From a candidate division WOR-3 bacterium (GTDB lineage: Bacteria; Hydrothermota; Tepidihabitantia; SM23-42; JAOAFX01), in the NCBI GenBank assembly GCA_039802005.1, contig JBDRVV010000007.1, positions 26,111 to 90,110 of the forward strand: DNA of 64,000 nucleotides. Reading direction: 5' to 3'. The notes below the pieces were generated by a model. The model saw nothing but the letters and a program-made list of their open reading frames with translations. It searched no databases and was not told the origin of the DNA. Positions 54,167 to 62,275 of this stretch are shown here, one piece after another. A program made the translations under genes and the position numbers. Numbering within the stretch: the stretch's first letter is position 1; every line of letters begins with the position of its first letter.

Positions 54167-56564
54167 ATTTTCTATTTCTTTTTTCTTCTCTCTTTTCTTC
54201 ACCTTTCATTTTTTCAGCATATTCTTTCAATCTTTTTTCCACAAGGTAATTTATTGTATTTTTTTCAAAACCTGTTTTTGTTTTTTTACCTGCTTTCAGT
54301 CCGGTGAGGATCTCAATCCCTTCATCAATATTTTTGATCGCATAAATATGGAATTTTTTTCTTTTCACTGCGTCAACAATTTCCTGTTTTAACATTAAAT
54401 CATTGACATTTGCCTTGGGGATGATTACACCTTGCTTCCCGGTGAACCCTTTTGCTTTACAGACTTCATAGAATCCTTCAATCTTTTCATTAACACCGCC
54501 TATGGGTTGAATTTCTCCATTCTGATTCACGGAACCGGTGACCGCAATTCCCTGCTCTATTGGCACATTGGAAAGAGCTGAGAGAATTGCATATATTTCT
54601 GCGCTTGATGCTGAATCTCCATCTATTTCGCTATACGATTGTTCAAAACCCAATGTTGCATCCATAGAGAGTGGTCTATCCTGTGCATATCTTGAACGTA
54701 GAAATCCCGAGATAATCAGGACACCTTTATTAAATGTTCTCCCCGCAAGATTGGCTTCTCTCTCAATATTTATTATACCTGCTCTACCAACCGAAGTTTT
54801 GGCAGTGATCTTTGTTGGTCTTCCAAATGTATAATCCCCTAATTGATAAACTGAAAGGCCATTTACCTGTCCAACTGCCTTGCCTTTGGTTTGTATCATT
54901 AGTATATCTTTTTTAATTAACTCTTGAATCTTTTCTTCATACATATTAACTCTTTTTCGCCAGCCTTCAATTGCCTTTTCTACATCTTCAGCGTCAACTA
55001 TCGTATTCTTCTTCTGTCTTGCCCAGTAATCAGATTCTCTAATGATATCTGCGATTAAATGGAACCTTGTAGTTATTTTATCTTTTCTTCCAGCAAGCCT
55101 CACACCGTATTCTATGATTTCTGCAATTGCTTCTTTTGTAAATGGTAGTAGATTTTCGGTCTGACAGATTGATTTTATAAATGAGGCATAATTATTTATA
55201 TTTCTTACATCCCGTTCCATTTCTATATCAAAATCTGCCTTCACCTTAAATATCTTTTTGAAATCTTCATCACCATAATATAATAGGTAATATAACCATT
55301 CGTTTCCAATCATTACGACTTTTACATCAACACTTATGGGCTCTGGTTTCAATGCTGATGTGGAAAAAATGTAGAATGGGTCAAAAACCTGTATGTCTAC
55401 AACACCATTACGCAATGCACGTTTTAAGGTCTGCCATACACCAGGTTCAACGAGAGCATCAAAGGCATTTATTACAAGATATCCACCATTGGCGCGAAGG
55501 AACGAGCCCGCCTTTATATTAAGAAAATCACTGGTCAGTACACCGGGTGAAGGTGAATATCTTTCAATTGTGCCAAACAAATTTTTAAAATTGGGTGCGG
55601 TTTCAAAAATAATCGGGATATTTTTTGTTTCTGAATTATCAACCAGAAGATTTACATCAAATAATCTGAATTCATCGGGTCGTGTTTCTTTTTTTAAAAA
55701 TCTCTCAATATTTGTAAGAATTTCAGCAAGAACTTCGTCAAGATATTCATTAATATCTTTATTATCAAATCTTTTTCTTATTTCGTCAATTAAGTGGCTT
55801 ACCATTGGTTTTACACTCCATTCATTCAATTTCGCAATCTCATCGTTTAATTTATCCTGGTTCTCTTTTGTTTTTGCATAAATTGTGCTCATCTCTTTTT
55901 CCAGTTCTTGTAAATCCTGTTTAATTTTCTCTAATTTGTCCGATGTCAGTTTGCCTTCCTTTATCAATTCATCCAATTCTTCAAAATTTCTTGGTTTGTC
56001 TTCTATGATTGGTAAAATTGCAGGTCGCACAAATGGTCCCATTTGTACCTGAACGAGTTTGAACCCCTTTTCTTCGACCCTTTTTTCAAATTCGTTTATC
56101 ATTTTTTGCTGTTCTAACTCAAATTTACTTACAATCCTTTCTCTTCTTTTTTGATATTCTTCACTTGCAAATACCTGTGGAATATTAGTTTTCAATTGAT
56201 AAATCAATCGTGTCATATCATCTTTGAACTGTTTACCCTTGCCGGCATCAAGGACAATGAGTTTTGGCAAATCAGGATTTTTGAAATTATTAACATATAA
56301 TAAATCCTTGAGTTTATCTTTTTTCGTTTTTAGTTCTTCAAGCAGTTTTGTTATTGCAGTGGTTCTGCCAGTTCCTACTGGTCCTGTGATAAAAATATTA
56401 TAACCGGGATATTTAACATTCAACCCCAGTTTTATTGCTTCAATTGCCCTTGGCTGTCCGATTATCCCTTCGCAAAGGGATAGATCTTCGGTTGATTTAA
56501 ATTTTAAAAGTTCTGGTGTACATTGCCATCTTAGTTGTTCAGCCTTCAATTCAAATTTCTTCAT
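54165..56564 (-). CDS. Lon-type ATP-dependent protease (LonB/AAA_32 type)
   Basis: 799 residues. The AAA domain has an unusual Walker A GPVGTGRTT (61-69) with Arg where most families have Lys, a variant typical of this Lon subfamily. A coiled-coil region lies at about 130-260. The C-terminal S16 protease domain has the catalytic Ser in GDSASSAEIY (about 652) and Lys in GGVNEKIEGF (about 695). It is not the classical Lon (no N-terminal LON domain). Cytoplasmic protein quality control. The 5' leader is about 97 nt and has an inverted repeat. Confidence 0.9.
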   Translation of the reverse strand: MKKFELKAEQLRWQCTPELLKFKSTEDLSLCEGIIGQPRAIEAIKLGLNVKYPGYNIFITGPVGTGRTTAITKLLEELKTKKDKLKDLLYVNNFKNPDLPKLIVLDAGKGKQFKDDMTRLIYQLKTNIPQVFASEEYQKRRERIVSKFELEQQKMINEFEKRVEEKGFKLVQVQMGPFVRPAILPIIEDKPRNFEELDELIKEGKLTSDKLEKIKQDLQELEKEMSTIYAKTKENQDKLNDEIAKLNEWSVKPMVSHLIDEIRKRFDNKDINEYLDEVLAEILTNIERFLKKETRPDEFRLFDVNLLVDNSETKNIPIIFETAPNFKNLFGTIERYSPSPGVLTSDFLNIKAGSFLRANGGYLVINAFDALVEPGVWQTLKRALRNGVVDIQVFDPFYIFSTSALKPEPISVDVKVVMIGNEWLYYLLYYGDEDFKKIFKVKADFDIEMERDVRNINNYASFIKSICQTENLLPFTKEAIAEIIEYGVRLAGRKDKITTRFHLIADIIRESDYWARQKKNTIVDAEDVEKAIEGWRKRVNMYEEKIQELIKKDILMIQTKGKAVGQVNGLSVYQLGDYTFGRPTKITAKTSVGRAGIINIEREANLAGRTFNKGVLIISGFLRSRYAQDRPLSMDATLGFEQSYSEIDGDSASSAEIYAILSALSNVPIEQGIAVTGSVNQNGEIQPIGGVNEKIEGFYEVCKAKGFTGKQGVIIPKANVNDLMLKQEIVDAVKRKKFHIYAIKNIDEGIEILTGLKAGKKTKTGFEKNTINYLVEKRLKEYAEKMKGEEKREEKRNRK

Positions 56565-56696
56565 TGTGGTCCTCCTTCAGATTAGAATAAATATTAATGT
56601 GTATTTTATTTTTAGCAACAAAATAGCACCGCCAATGATTTGTTGCGATAATAAATACCATGCGGTAATTATACCCAATTATATAATGTGTGTCAA
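56565..56696 (-). promoter_or_regulatory. Promoter, leader and inverted repeat of Lon gene
   Basis: Minus strand: TTGACA (56696-56691), 17 nt, TATAAT (56673-56668), a perfect consensus promoter. The leader of about 97 nt ends in GAAGGAGG before ATG 56564. Just downstream of the start site is an 8-bp inverted repeat (GCAACAAA at 56615-56622, TTTGTTGC at 56639-56646, 16-nt loop). It could be a repressor operator or an mRNA hairpin; it is not a CIRCE element. Confidence 0.75.
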
Positions 56697-56721
56697 TGTA
56701 ATTTGATATAAAAAACAATCC

Positions 56722-56770
56722 TTGATTTTTTTAGTTTTATCATTATAATTTACTTTGAAAAGGGGGTATT
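56722..56770 (+). promoter_or_regulatory. Promoter and ribosome-binding site of M14 peptidase gene
   Basis: TTGATT (56722-56727), 16 nt, TATAAT (56744-56749), then AAAAGGGGGT and ATG 56771. Leadered transcript of about 15 nt. Confidence 0.82.
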
Positions 56771-59083
56771 ATGAAGCGTTTTGCGGCTGTTTTTTTAATG
56801 GTTGTATGTATTCTATCTGCCCAGACAATGGTTGTGCGTGTGTATGGCAGGTGGGATGACCTTGCTCGTATATCGCCGAAATACAACCTTGATATTGCTA
56901 CGGGCAGGGCAAATGTGTGGTATGATATTGTGGCTGACCGTAATACAATGGATAAAATTGTTGCTTCAGGACTGGCGTATGAAGTTCAAGTTTACAGTTT
57001 AGAGTTAGAGAAAGAGAAGGTGAGGGGTCAGTATTATTCTTATGATCAGTATGTTCAGATGATGAGAACGATGGCGCAGACTTATCCGTCAATCTGTAAG
57101 TTTGATTCACTGCCGATAAGGACATATCAGGGTCGCTGGATATATGGGGTGAAGATTTCGGATAATCCTAATTATGAAGATCCTACCGAGCCAGGGTTTT
57201 TGATTGATGGTTGTCATCATGCCCGTGAGTGGGCGACTCCTTATGTGGTTTACAAGTTTTGTGATTCAATAACGAAGGTTTATGCGACGAATAATGAGAT
57301 AAAGCAGATTGTTGATAATATAGAGATATATGCGTTTCCGGTGATAAATGTTGATGGGTATGTATATGATTATCCATCTCAGTTATCCTGGCGTAAGAAT
57401 CGTGAGCCATTTGGCGGTGCCACAGGTACAGACCCGAATAGAAACTATGGGGGCTGTTGTGATGATATCGCTGGTGATTGGGGTGCAGTTGATGAGGGAC
57501 AGGCGACCCACTATCCATCACAGGAAACATTCTGTGGAGCGTATGCCTATTCAGGTGATGAAGTTAGGGCGTTGATTACATATGCACGCACAAAAATAAT
57601 AAATGCATATATGTCGTATCACAGTTACAGTGAGTTACTGATGTGGGGTTGGGGCTGGACTACTAATGATATCCCCGATGGCACTGTCTGTGCAAGATTT
57701 GGAAATCGCATGGCTGGAATGGTAAATAAATTGAGTGGCGGCACATATACTCCGGGTCAGATTCCTGAAATTCTATATGCGGTGAGTGGGAGTAGCATTG
57801 ATTGGTTGTACTCCTGGTGCCACTGGATTGGCGGGATTGCTAATCTTTCATATACAACCGAGATAGGTACCGCATTTTATCAAAGCACTTCGCAGCTTGA
57901 CCCTATCTTCTATGAAAATTTCAAGGCGCTGAAATACCTTGCCCAGTTGTGCCGGGATTCAATTCCACCGTTACTTGAAGGTAAGGTGGCACCACCGCAG
58001 ATTTATCCTATTGGAAATGTAGGACAGAATTTCACTGTCAGGTGGCATCCAGTGAATCCAACCGAAAACCATCCCACCCAATGGGAACTTGTTGAACTTT
58101 CTAATCCGAGTATCAAGACCGATAGTCTTGAATCAGGTTCAGGAAGATGGGTATTGCAGGGATTCAGCTTATCAACTGCCCAGCATCATTCAGGTTCTTA
58201 TAGTTTATTCTCAGGTAATACCAATAATATGAATAGTGCGGCACGGACATTACATCCTTATCTTGTTCAGTCCGGAGACTCCTTGACCTTCTGGTGTTAT
58301 TATAACTTGGAGAATAATTATGATGTGGCGGTGGTTGAGGTATCGGAGAATACGAAGGAGTGGTTCAATCTTGATACGATGCGTTTTACCGGTACGCAGA
58401 CTTCCTGGGTGCGCAAGGCTTATTCATTGGCGAACTGGGTTGGTAAGTCGGTTTATTTCAGATTCCGTTCTATGACCGATGGGTATACGCTCAATGGTGG
58501 TTTTTATGTTGATGATATTCGGCCGGTTTGTTTGTTTAATAATGTCAATGTGATTGCGAATAACATAACGGATACGACCTATACCTTTACGAATCATGCG
58601 GTGGGTGAGTATTATTATTATGTGCGTGGTTATAATGCGGCGTGGGGCTGGGGTGAGTATTCCTGTTTGGCGAAGGCGAATGTTGGAGTGGGGATTAGTG
58701 AGGATGAGCAGATTTCTTCACCGACTTCAATAGCGTTTAATGTTAATCCTAATCCATTCCAGAATCACTGCGTTATTAAATTTCAAATCCCAAGCACCAA
58801 ATCCCAAACAAATTCCAAATCCCAGAATCCAAACGGGAATGTAGGGCAAGGCTTTCTTCAAGAACCGATGGTTCTTTCAGAACCAGAGGTTAGCCTTGCG
58901 ATATACGATGTAACCGGTAGAATGGTTAAAGATTTTTCTCGGTTAACGGTAAACGGTGAACGGTCAACGGTGGTGTGGGATGGTTCTGATGATTTGGGTC
59001 GCCGTGTTCCTGCGGGAGTTTATTTTGTGCGTTTAGAGGCTGGAGATTATAAGCAGATTGAGAAGGTGGTGTTGTTGAGATAG
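56771..59083 (+). CDS. Secreted zinc carboxypeptidase (M14) with T9SS-type CTD carrying repeat insertions
   Basis: 770 residues. A signal peptide (cleavage after ILSA) is followed by a propeptide-like segment, then the M14 domain (about 88-395). Zinc ligands are His150 and Glu153 (CHHAREW) and His284 (MSYHSYSELL); Arg224 lies in DPNRNY and catalytic Glu364 in TTEIGT. A MAM/immune-inhibitor-like beta-sandwich (about 415-620) follows. The C-terminal domain has the same repeat-derived segment as the 31747 gene, plus 12 extra residues (LQEPMVLSEPEV) encoded by a 36-nt insertion in the hairpin loop. Confidence 0.9.
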   Translation: MKRFAAVFLMVVCILSAQTMVVRVYGRWDDLARISPKYNLDIATGRANVWYDIVADRNTMDKIVASGLAYEVQVYSLELEKEKVRGQYYSYDQYVQMMRTMAQTYPSICKFDSLPIRTYQGRWIYGVKISDNPNYEDPTEPGFLIDGCHHAREWATPYVVYKFCDSITKVYATNNEIKQIVDNIEIYAFPVINVDGYVYDYPSQLSWRKNREPFGGATGTDPNRNYGGCCDDIAGDWGAVDEGQATHYPSQETFCGAYAYSGDEVRALITYARTKIINAYMSYHSYSELLMWGWGWTTNDIPDGTVCARFGNRMAGMVNKLSGGTYTPGQIPEILYAVSGSSIDWLYSWCHWIGGIANLSYTTEIGTAFYQSTSQLDPIFYENFKALKYLAQLCRDSIPPLLEGKVAPPQIYPIGNVGQNFTVRWHPVNPTENHPTQWELVELSNPSIKTDSLESGSGRWVLQGFSLSTAQHHSGSYSLFSGNTNNMNSAARTLHPYLVQSGDSLTFWCYYNLENNYDVAVVEVSENTKEWFNLDTMRFTGTQTSWVRKAYSLANWVGKSVYFRFRSMTDGYTLNGGFYVDDIRPVCLFNNVNVIANNITDTTYTFTNHAVGEYYYYVRGYNAAWGWGEYSCLAKANVGVGISEDEQISSPTSIAFNVNPNPFQNHCVIKFQIPSTKSQTNSKSQNPNGNVGQGFLQEPMVLSEPEVSLAIYDVTGRMVKDFSRLTVNGERSTVVWDGSDDLGRRVPAGVYFVRLEAGDYKQIEKVVLLR
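58846..58899. repeat. GTAG...GAT hairpin with a further insertion in its loop (M14 gene)
   Basis: Outer arms GCAAGGCT (58846-58853) and AGCCTTGC (58892-58899) equal those in the 31747 gene, but the 2-nt spacer is replaced by 38 nt. The insert itself holds overlapping hairpins: AAGAACC-GAT-GGTTCTT (58860-58876), GGTTCT-TTC-AGAACC (58870-58884) and AACC-AGA-GGTT (58881-58891). Net gain is 36 nt, so the frame is kept. Confidence 0.85.
58940..58974. repeat. 7-nt tandem repeat CGGTNAA within coding sequence
   Basis: Five 7-nt units (CGGTTAA, CGGTAAA, CGGTGAA, CGGTCAA, CGGTGGT) encode part of SRLTVNGERSTVV in the M14 CTD. The 31747 gene has the matching block at 33301-33335 with two substitutions. 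Confidence 0.8.
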
Positions 59084-59375
59084 AGACGAAAAGTGAGTGG
59101 ATAATGTATCGGAGTCTCGGTGGAATGTAGCAACGAGGGATGGAGTGCATTAGCTGCTAATGCGTTGTTGCTTAATTATTGGATTTTTAGTATTGTTTGG
59201 GACCAGGTGCTTTGGATTTGATTAACAATACGGGGGGGTGAAACTATAAAACGAAAAATGGATTAAATACTGCCATTTTTAATTACCTTAACCATAAGGA
59301 ATGATACATCTTTTTCTTTCAATTTCAAGAAAAATTTCCACACTTTTAAGTATATCACCCGTTTGCAAATTACCC
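59084..59375. other. Gene-free interval with repeat remnants
   Basis: It contains a hairpin GCATTAGC-T-GCTAATGC (59147-59163) following GTAGCAACGAG, and at about 59207-59221 GGTGCTTTGGATTTGAT. The reverse complement of the latter resembles the AAATCCCAAGCACC repeat inside the neighbouring M14 gene. Otherwise I see nothing coding. Confidence 0.6.
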
Positions 59376-59403
59376 TTGATAAAAATTCAAACATCGTTAT
59401 AAT
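59376..59403 (+). promoter_or_regulatory. Promoter upstream of 59475 gene
   Basis: TTGATA (59376-59381), 16 nt, TATAAT (59398-59403). The first ATG downstream (59426) opens only a 22-codon frame out of phase with the long gene, so the true start is unclear. Confidence 0.7.
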
Positions 59404-59474
59404 ATATTAGGGTAAAATATAAAGGATGGATTATCACTCATGTAAATCCAGTTTCTCTCATCTTTGTTTTAATA

Positions 59475-60794
59475 GTGCGCATGCTTTCTTCTAATCCGGT
59501 TGTTGCTTATTATGTGGAAACGACCGGGGGCACGAACAACGAGAGTGCTGTTGCACTTGCTCCTACAATGTTTAACGATCAAATCGTCGTCGGCTGGACA
59601 AAAAGTTATGGAGCAGAGAGCACGGATGTATTTATTTCTAAGTATGATGTCTTAGGAAACCATTTGTTAACAAAGGTATTCAGAATTTCCCAGAATGATT
59701 ATCCCTGTTCCATGATTATTACCTCGGATGGAAAGATTCTTATCGTCGGATATTCAAAGAGTTTTACCTGGTTGGATTTATTCATATCAAAGTTTGATGC
59801 AAATCTGAATCATGAGTGGACACGGCTATTTTATCATAACAGATCCGAGATAGGCTTTTCGGTAGTTGAAGTCCCCAATGGCAATTATATTATTGCCGGC
59901 CTCACCTACACCGGAGGATTTCCGGATCTATTACTTACGGCATTTGATGCCAATGGGGATCTACAATGGCAAACCGCCATGGCAAATGAATATTGCTCAC
60001 AAGCCAATAGTGCAACCAAAACCCATGATAGTGCAGTAGTCGTAACCGGATTTTATGCTCCAAATTCATCTACCCGTATACCATTGATTTCAAAATTCAG
60101 AAACGATGGTGTTCATCTCTGGGCGAAATTAATGACATTGCCTTACCCGGCTTATGGCACAGCAATTACGGAAACCGGAGACAGAAATCTTGCGATTGCG
60201 GGCGTTATGTTCAGACCGTCATCAAACACCTGGGATCTTTTTGTGGCAAAATTTGATAGTCTGGGGAATAATTTATGGACGAGATGGATCGTTGATAGCA
60301 GGATAGATACCGCAGGCATACCGGTTTCAATCTGTAATGTGTCCGCTAACCGATTGATGGTTACTGGCACAACCTCAAGATGGGGGATAAATAAAGATAT
60401 CCTCATAAGCATGTTTGATGGCGGTGGCGGTCATATCTATTCCCGGGTTTTTGGTAGCGATAGTTTGGATAAAGTTTCAAATATATATTCAAGAGGCGAG
60501 GGGTATCTTATTGTTGGTAGCACAAAAGGCTGGGATGCAATTTCGCAGGACATCTTAATGGCAACTTTCTACTCAGATGGCCATACCTGCACTGCTGTTG
60601 ATACTATCTATCCCCAGGTAAATAATCTGTTTCCCACTATGGATACACTATCACCACAGCTGTATAATCCATCACAGACTGCACAGTCCTGGACACCGAA
60701 CATCTTTAATGCAAACCCTGTTTCCTCCTTTGTTTGCTGGGAAGCTTCGGGCACAGTAAAAGAAAAACAACCCGCAAGGAAACAAAATAAATGA
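59475..60794 (+). CDS. Beta-propeller protein with uncertain N-terminus
   Basis: About 439 residues from GTG 59475 (ATG 59481 is also possible). It has seven or so repeats of about 50-55 residues of the form IIAGLTYTGGFPDLLLTAFDANGDLQWQ, like delta-60/SBBP propellers. No C-terminal sorting domain is seen (it ends VKEKQPARKQNK). Upstream of GTG the same frame stays open and hydrophobic (NPVSLIFVLIV) back to about 59430. A signal peptide may therefore begin there through a non-canonical start or a frameshift. No ribosome-binding site is seen near 59475. Confidence 0.7.
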   Translation: MRMLSSNPVVAYYVETTGGTNNESAVALAPTMFNDQIVVGWTKSYGAESTDVFISKYDVLGNHLLTKVFRISQNDYPCSMIITSDGKILIVGYSKSFTWLDLFISKFDANLNHEWTRLFYHNRSEIGFSVVEVPNGNYIIAGLTYTGGFPDLLLTAFDANGDLQWQTAMANEYCSQANSATKTHDSAVVVTGFYAPNSSTRIPLISKFRNDGVHLWAKLMTLPYPAYGTAITETGDRNLAIAGVMFRPSSNTWDLFVAKFDSLGNNLWTRWIVDSRIDTAGIPVSICNVSANRLMVTGTTSRWGINKDILISMFDGGGGHIYSRVFGSDSLDKVSNIYSRGEGYLIVGSTKGWDAISQDILMATFYSDGHTCTAVDTIYPQVNNLFPTMDTLSPQLYNPSQTAQSWTPNIFNANPVSSFVCWEASGTVKEKQPARKQNK

Positions 60795-61008
60795 ACTCCC
60801 AGCAGGGGTCTATTTTTTGAGAGTAAAATCGGCAGATAGAATAGATATAAGAAAGATCATAAAGATGAAATAGCCTGGGTAAAAATGTAACCAGAGATGA
60901 TGGTATCTTGAAAAGACAGATTAAACTTCAACATCGTTATTTTTATAAACATGTCAAAACCAAAGGGTTTAAAGAAATTATTAGAGGGTGAGGGGACTCC
61001 CCCAATCA

Positions 61009-61041
61009 TTGACAAAATCATCCGTAATTGTATAATTGTCC
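61009..61041 (+). promoter_or_regulatory. Leaderless-type promoter of ligase-domain gene
   Basis: TTGACA (61009-61014), 16 nt, TATAAT (61031-61036), 5 nt, GTG 61042. Full consensus; no Shine-Dalgarno. It fixes GTG 61042 as start over TTG 61036 (which overlaps the -10) and ATG 61066. Confidence 0.82.
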
Positions 61042-61614
61042 GTGTTTACCGGTCCGGTATGGCTTATGCAGCCAATTCCATATTTTGGAGAGAGACTTGA
61101 AGGAGAATGGATATATGAGCCGAAGATTGACGGCTGGAGGATGGAGGTGCTTATCTACGATAATAAAAAAATTGAGTTCTGGGGAAGGAGACTGGAAAAA
61201 AAACCAAACTGGACTGAAGACCTTGATTATCTAATTGCATATTTAAAAGATTTACCATCAGGGACGATCCTTGATACCGAGTTATATTCAACCGGAGGCA
61301 GAAGGTTCATTCCCAGTCTATTTGCAAAAAGAAGGAAAAAAGAGCCGATTATCTATGTCTTTGATATAATCTATAAAGATGGTGAATTCCTTGGTGATTT
61401 ACCATTGAAAAAGCGAAAGGAAATTCTGCAGAGATTGAAATTTATAAAGCCGTTCCAATTGATTGAATACAAGAGATTGAATGATATAAAAGAGGATTTT
61501 CAAAAGGCAGTGGCAAAGGGTGCAGAAGGGATTATCATAAAAAATCTTGACTCACCATACTGGGTTGGTAAAGATGGACCTATCGCTACTCATCACTGGC
61601 GGAAGATTAAGTAA
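61042..61614 (+). CDS. Stand-alone ATP-dependent DNA ligase nucleotidyltransferase domain
   Basis: 190 residues from GTG 61042. It carries the ligase motifs in order: I (EPKIDGWRM, adenylated Lys), III (DTELY), IIIa (VFDIIY), IV (GAEGIIIKN) and V (HWRKIK), after which the protein ends. The OB-fold domain and motif VI are absent, and no phosphoesterase or polymerase is fused. It resembles the ligase domain of LigD. It may need a separate OB partner or act on a restricted end. The start is set by the promoter 5 nt upstream. Confidence 0.85.
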   Translation: MFTGPVWLMQPIPYFGERLEGEWIYEPKIDGWRMEVLIYDNKKIEFWGRRLEKKPNWTEDLDYLIAYLKDLPSGTILDTELYSTGGRRFIPSLFAKRRKKEPIIYVFDIIYKDGEFLGDLPLKKRKEILQRLKFIKPFQLIEYKRLNDIKEDFQKAVAKGAEGIIIKNLDSPYWVGKDGPIATHHWRKIK

Positions 61615-61700
61615 AGATGATTAATGTGCTGGGGTTGGGATGCGGGATAGAATTAGTCAAAAACCAGCCTCTTAACCCCAACCAATTGACTATATTTATC

Positions 61701-61737
61701 TTTAGGTATTTAGGCATTTTAGGCATTTAGGTATTTA
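61701..61737. repeat. Short TTTAGGCAT-like tandem repeat
   Basis: About four 9-nt units (TTTAGGTAT, TTAGGCATT twice, TAGGTATTTA) directly upstream of a TATAAT (61736-61741) and the ribosome-binding site of the 61754 gene. It sits where a spacer or upstream promoter element would be. Confidence 0.6.
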
Positions 61738-61753
61738 TAATTGAGGAGGTCTT

Positions 61754-62248
61754 ATGGCAGTAGGAAGATTCCAGGTGATGGCAACCTTACAGGCGGCCCG
61801 CGCCTTTGTCCTGGGCTTGCCGATTGAATCCGCAAAATCCTTTGGTCTGAATCGGGCAATATTTTATGCCGCGGCAAAGAAAGGATTTAAGGGTGCACCA
61901 AAAGGCGCGCCAAAAGAGTTTAAGATAAAACAGGCAACGGTTCAAGCAAAAGAGGCTGAAAAACTCAAAAAGAGTTTTAAGATCTATAATCTCGGTGATG
62001 AGATTGCCTATAGTGTGGAAGTCAATGGCAGACAGTATTTTATCATCGGCAATGAAGTTCAGACCAAAGAGGATTTTGCCCGACAGATTGAATCAAGGTT
62101 CGGTGAAAAATTCAAAGATGCCCGGGAAGAGGCGATAAGAATCTGTAAGCAATACGACAAGGGGGTTCTTTTATCCCAGCGCTATTTCTATGAAACAGTT
62201 TATAAGCCAAGGCGCGACGAACTGGGAAAGAAGTGGAGTGAACTGTAG
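61754..62248 (+). CDS. Unknown small protein after ligase gene
   Basis: 164 residues, not recognised. It starts MAVGRFQVMATLQAARAFVLGLP; a Lys/Ala/Gly-rich segment (AAAKKGFKGAPKGAPKEFKIKQ, about 50-71) suggests a basic flexible stretch. A mixed alpha/beta part follows (YNLGDEIAYSVEVNGRQYFIIGNEVQTKEDF) and a helical C-terminus. No signal peptide. GAGGAGG 5 nt before ATG 61754 supports the start. It lies 139 nt after the ligase gene; a DNA-binding role is only a guess from charge and position. Confidence 0.7.
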   Translation: MAVGRFQVMATLQAARAFVLGLPIESAKSFGLNRAIFYAAAKKGFKGAPKGAPKEFKIKQATVQAKEAEKLKKSFKIYNLGDEIAYSVEVNGRQYFIIGNEVQTKEDFARQIESRFGEKFKDAREEAIRICKQYDKGVLLSQRYFYETVYKPRRDELGKKWSEL

Positions 62249-62275
62249 GTTTGGGTAATTGAGGGGCATTACTTA

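Noticed and set aside
56615..56646. CIRCE heat-shock operator before the Lon gene
   Set aside because: CIRCE is TTAGCACTC-N9-GAGTGCTAA; the arms and 16-nt loop here do not match.
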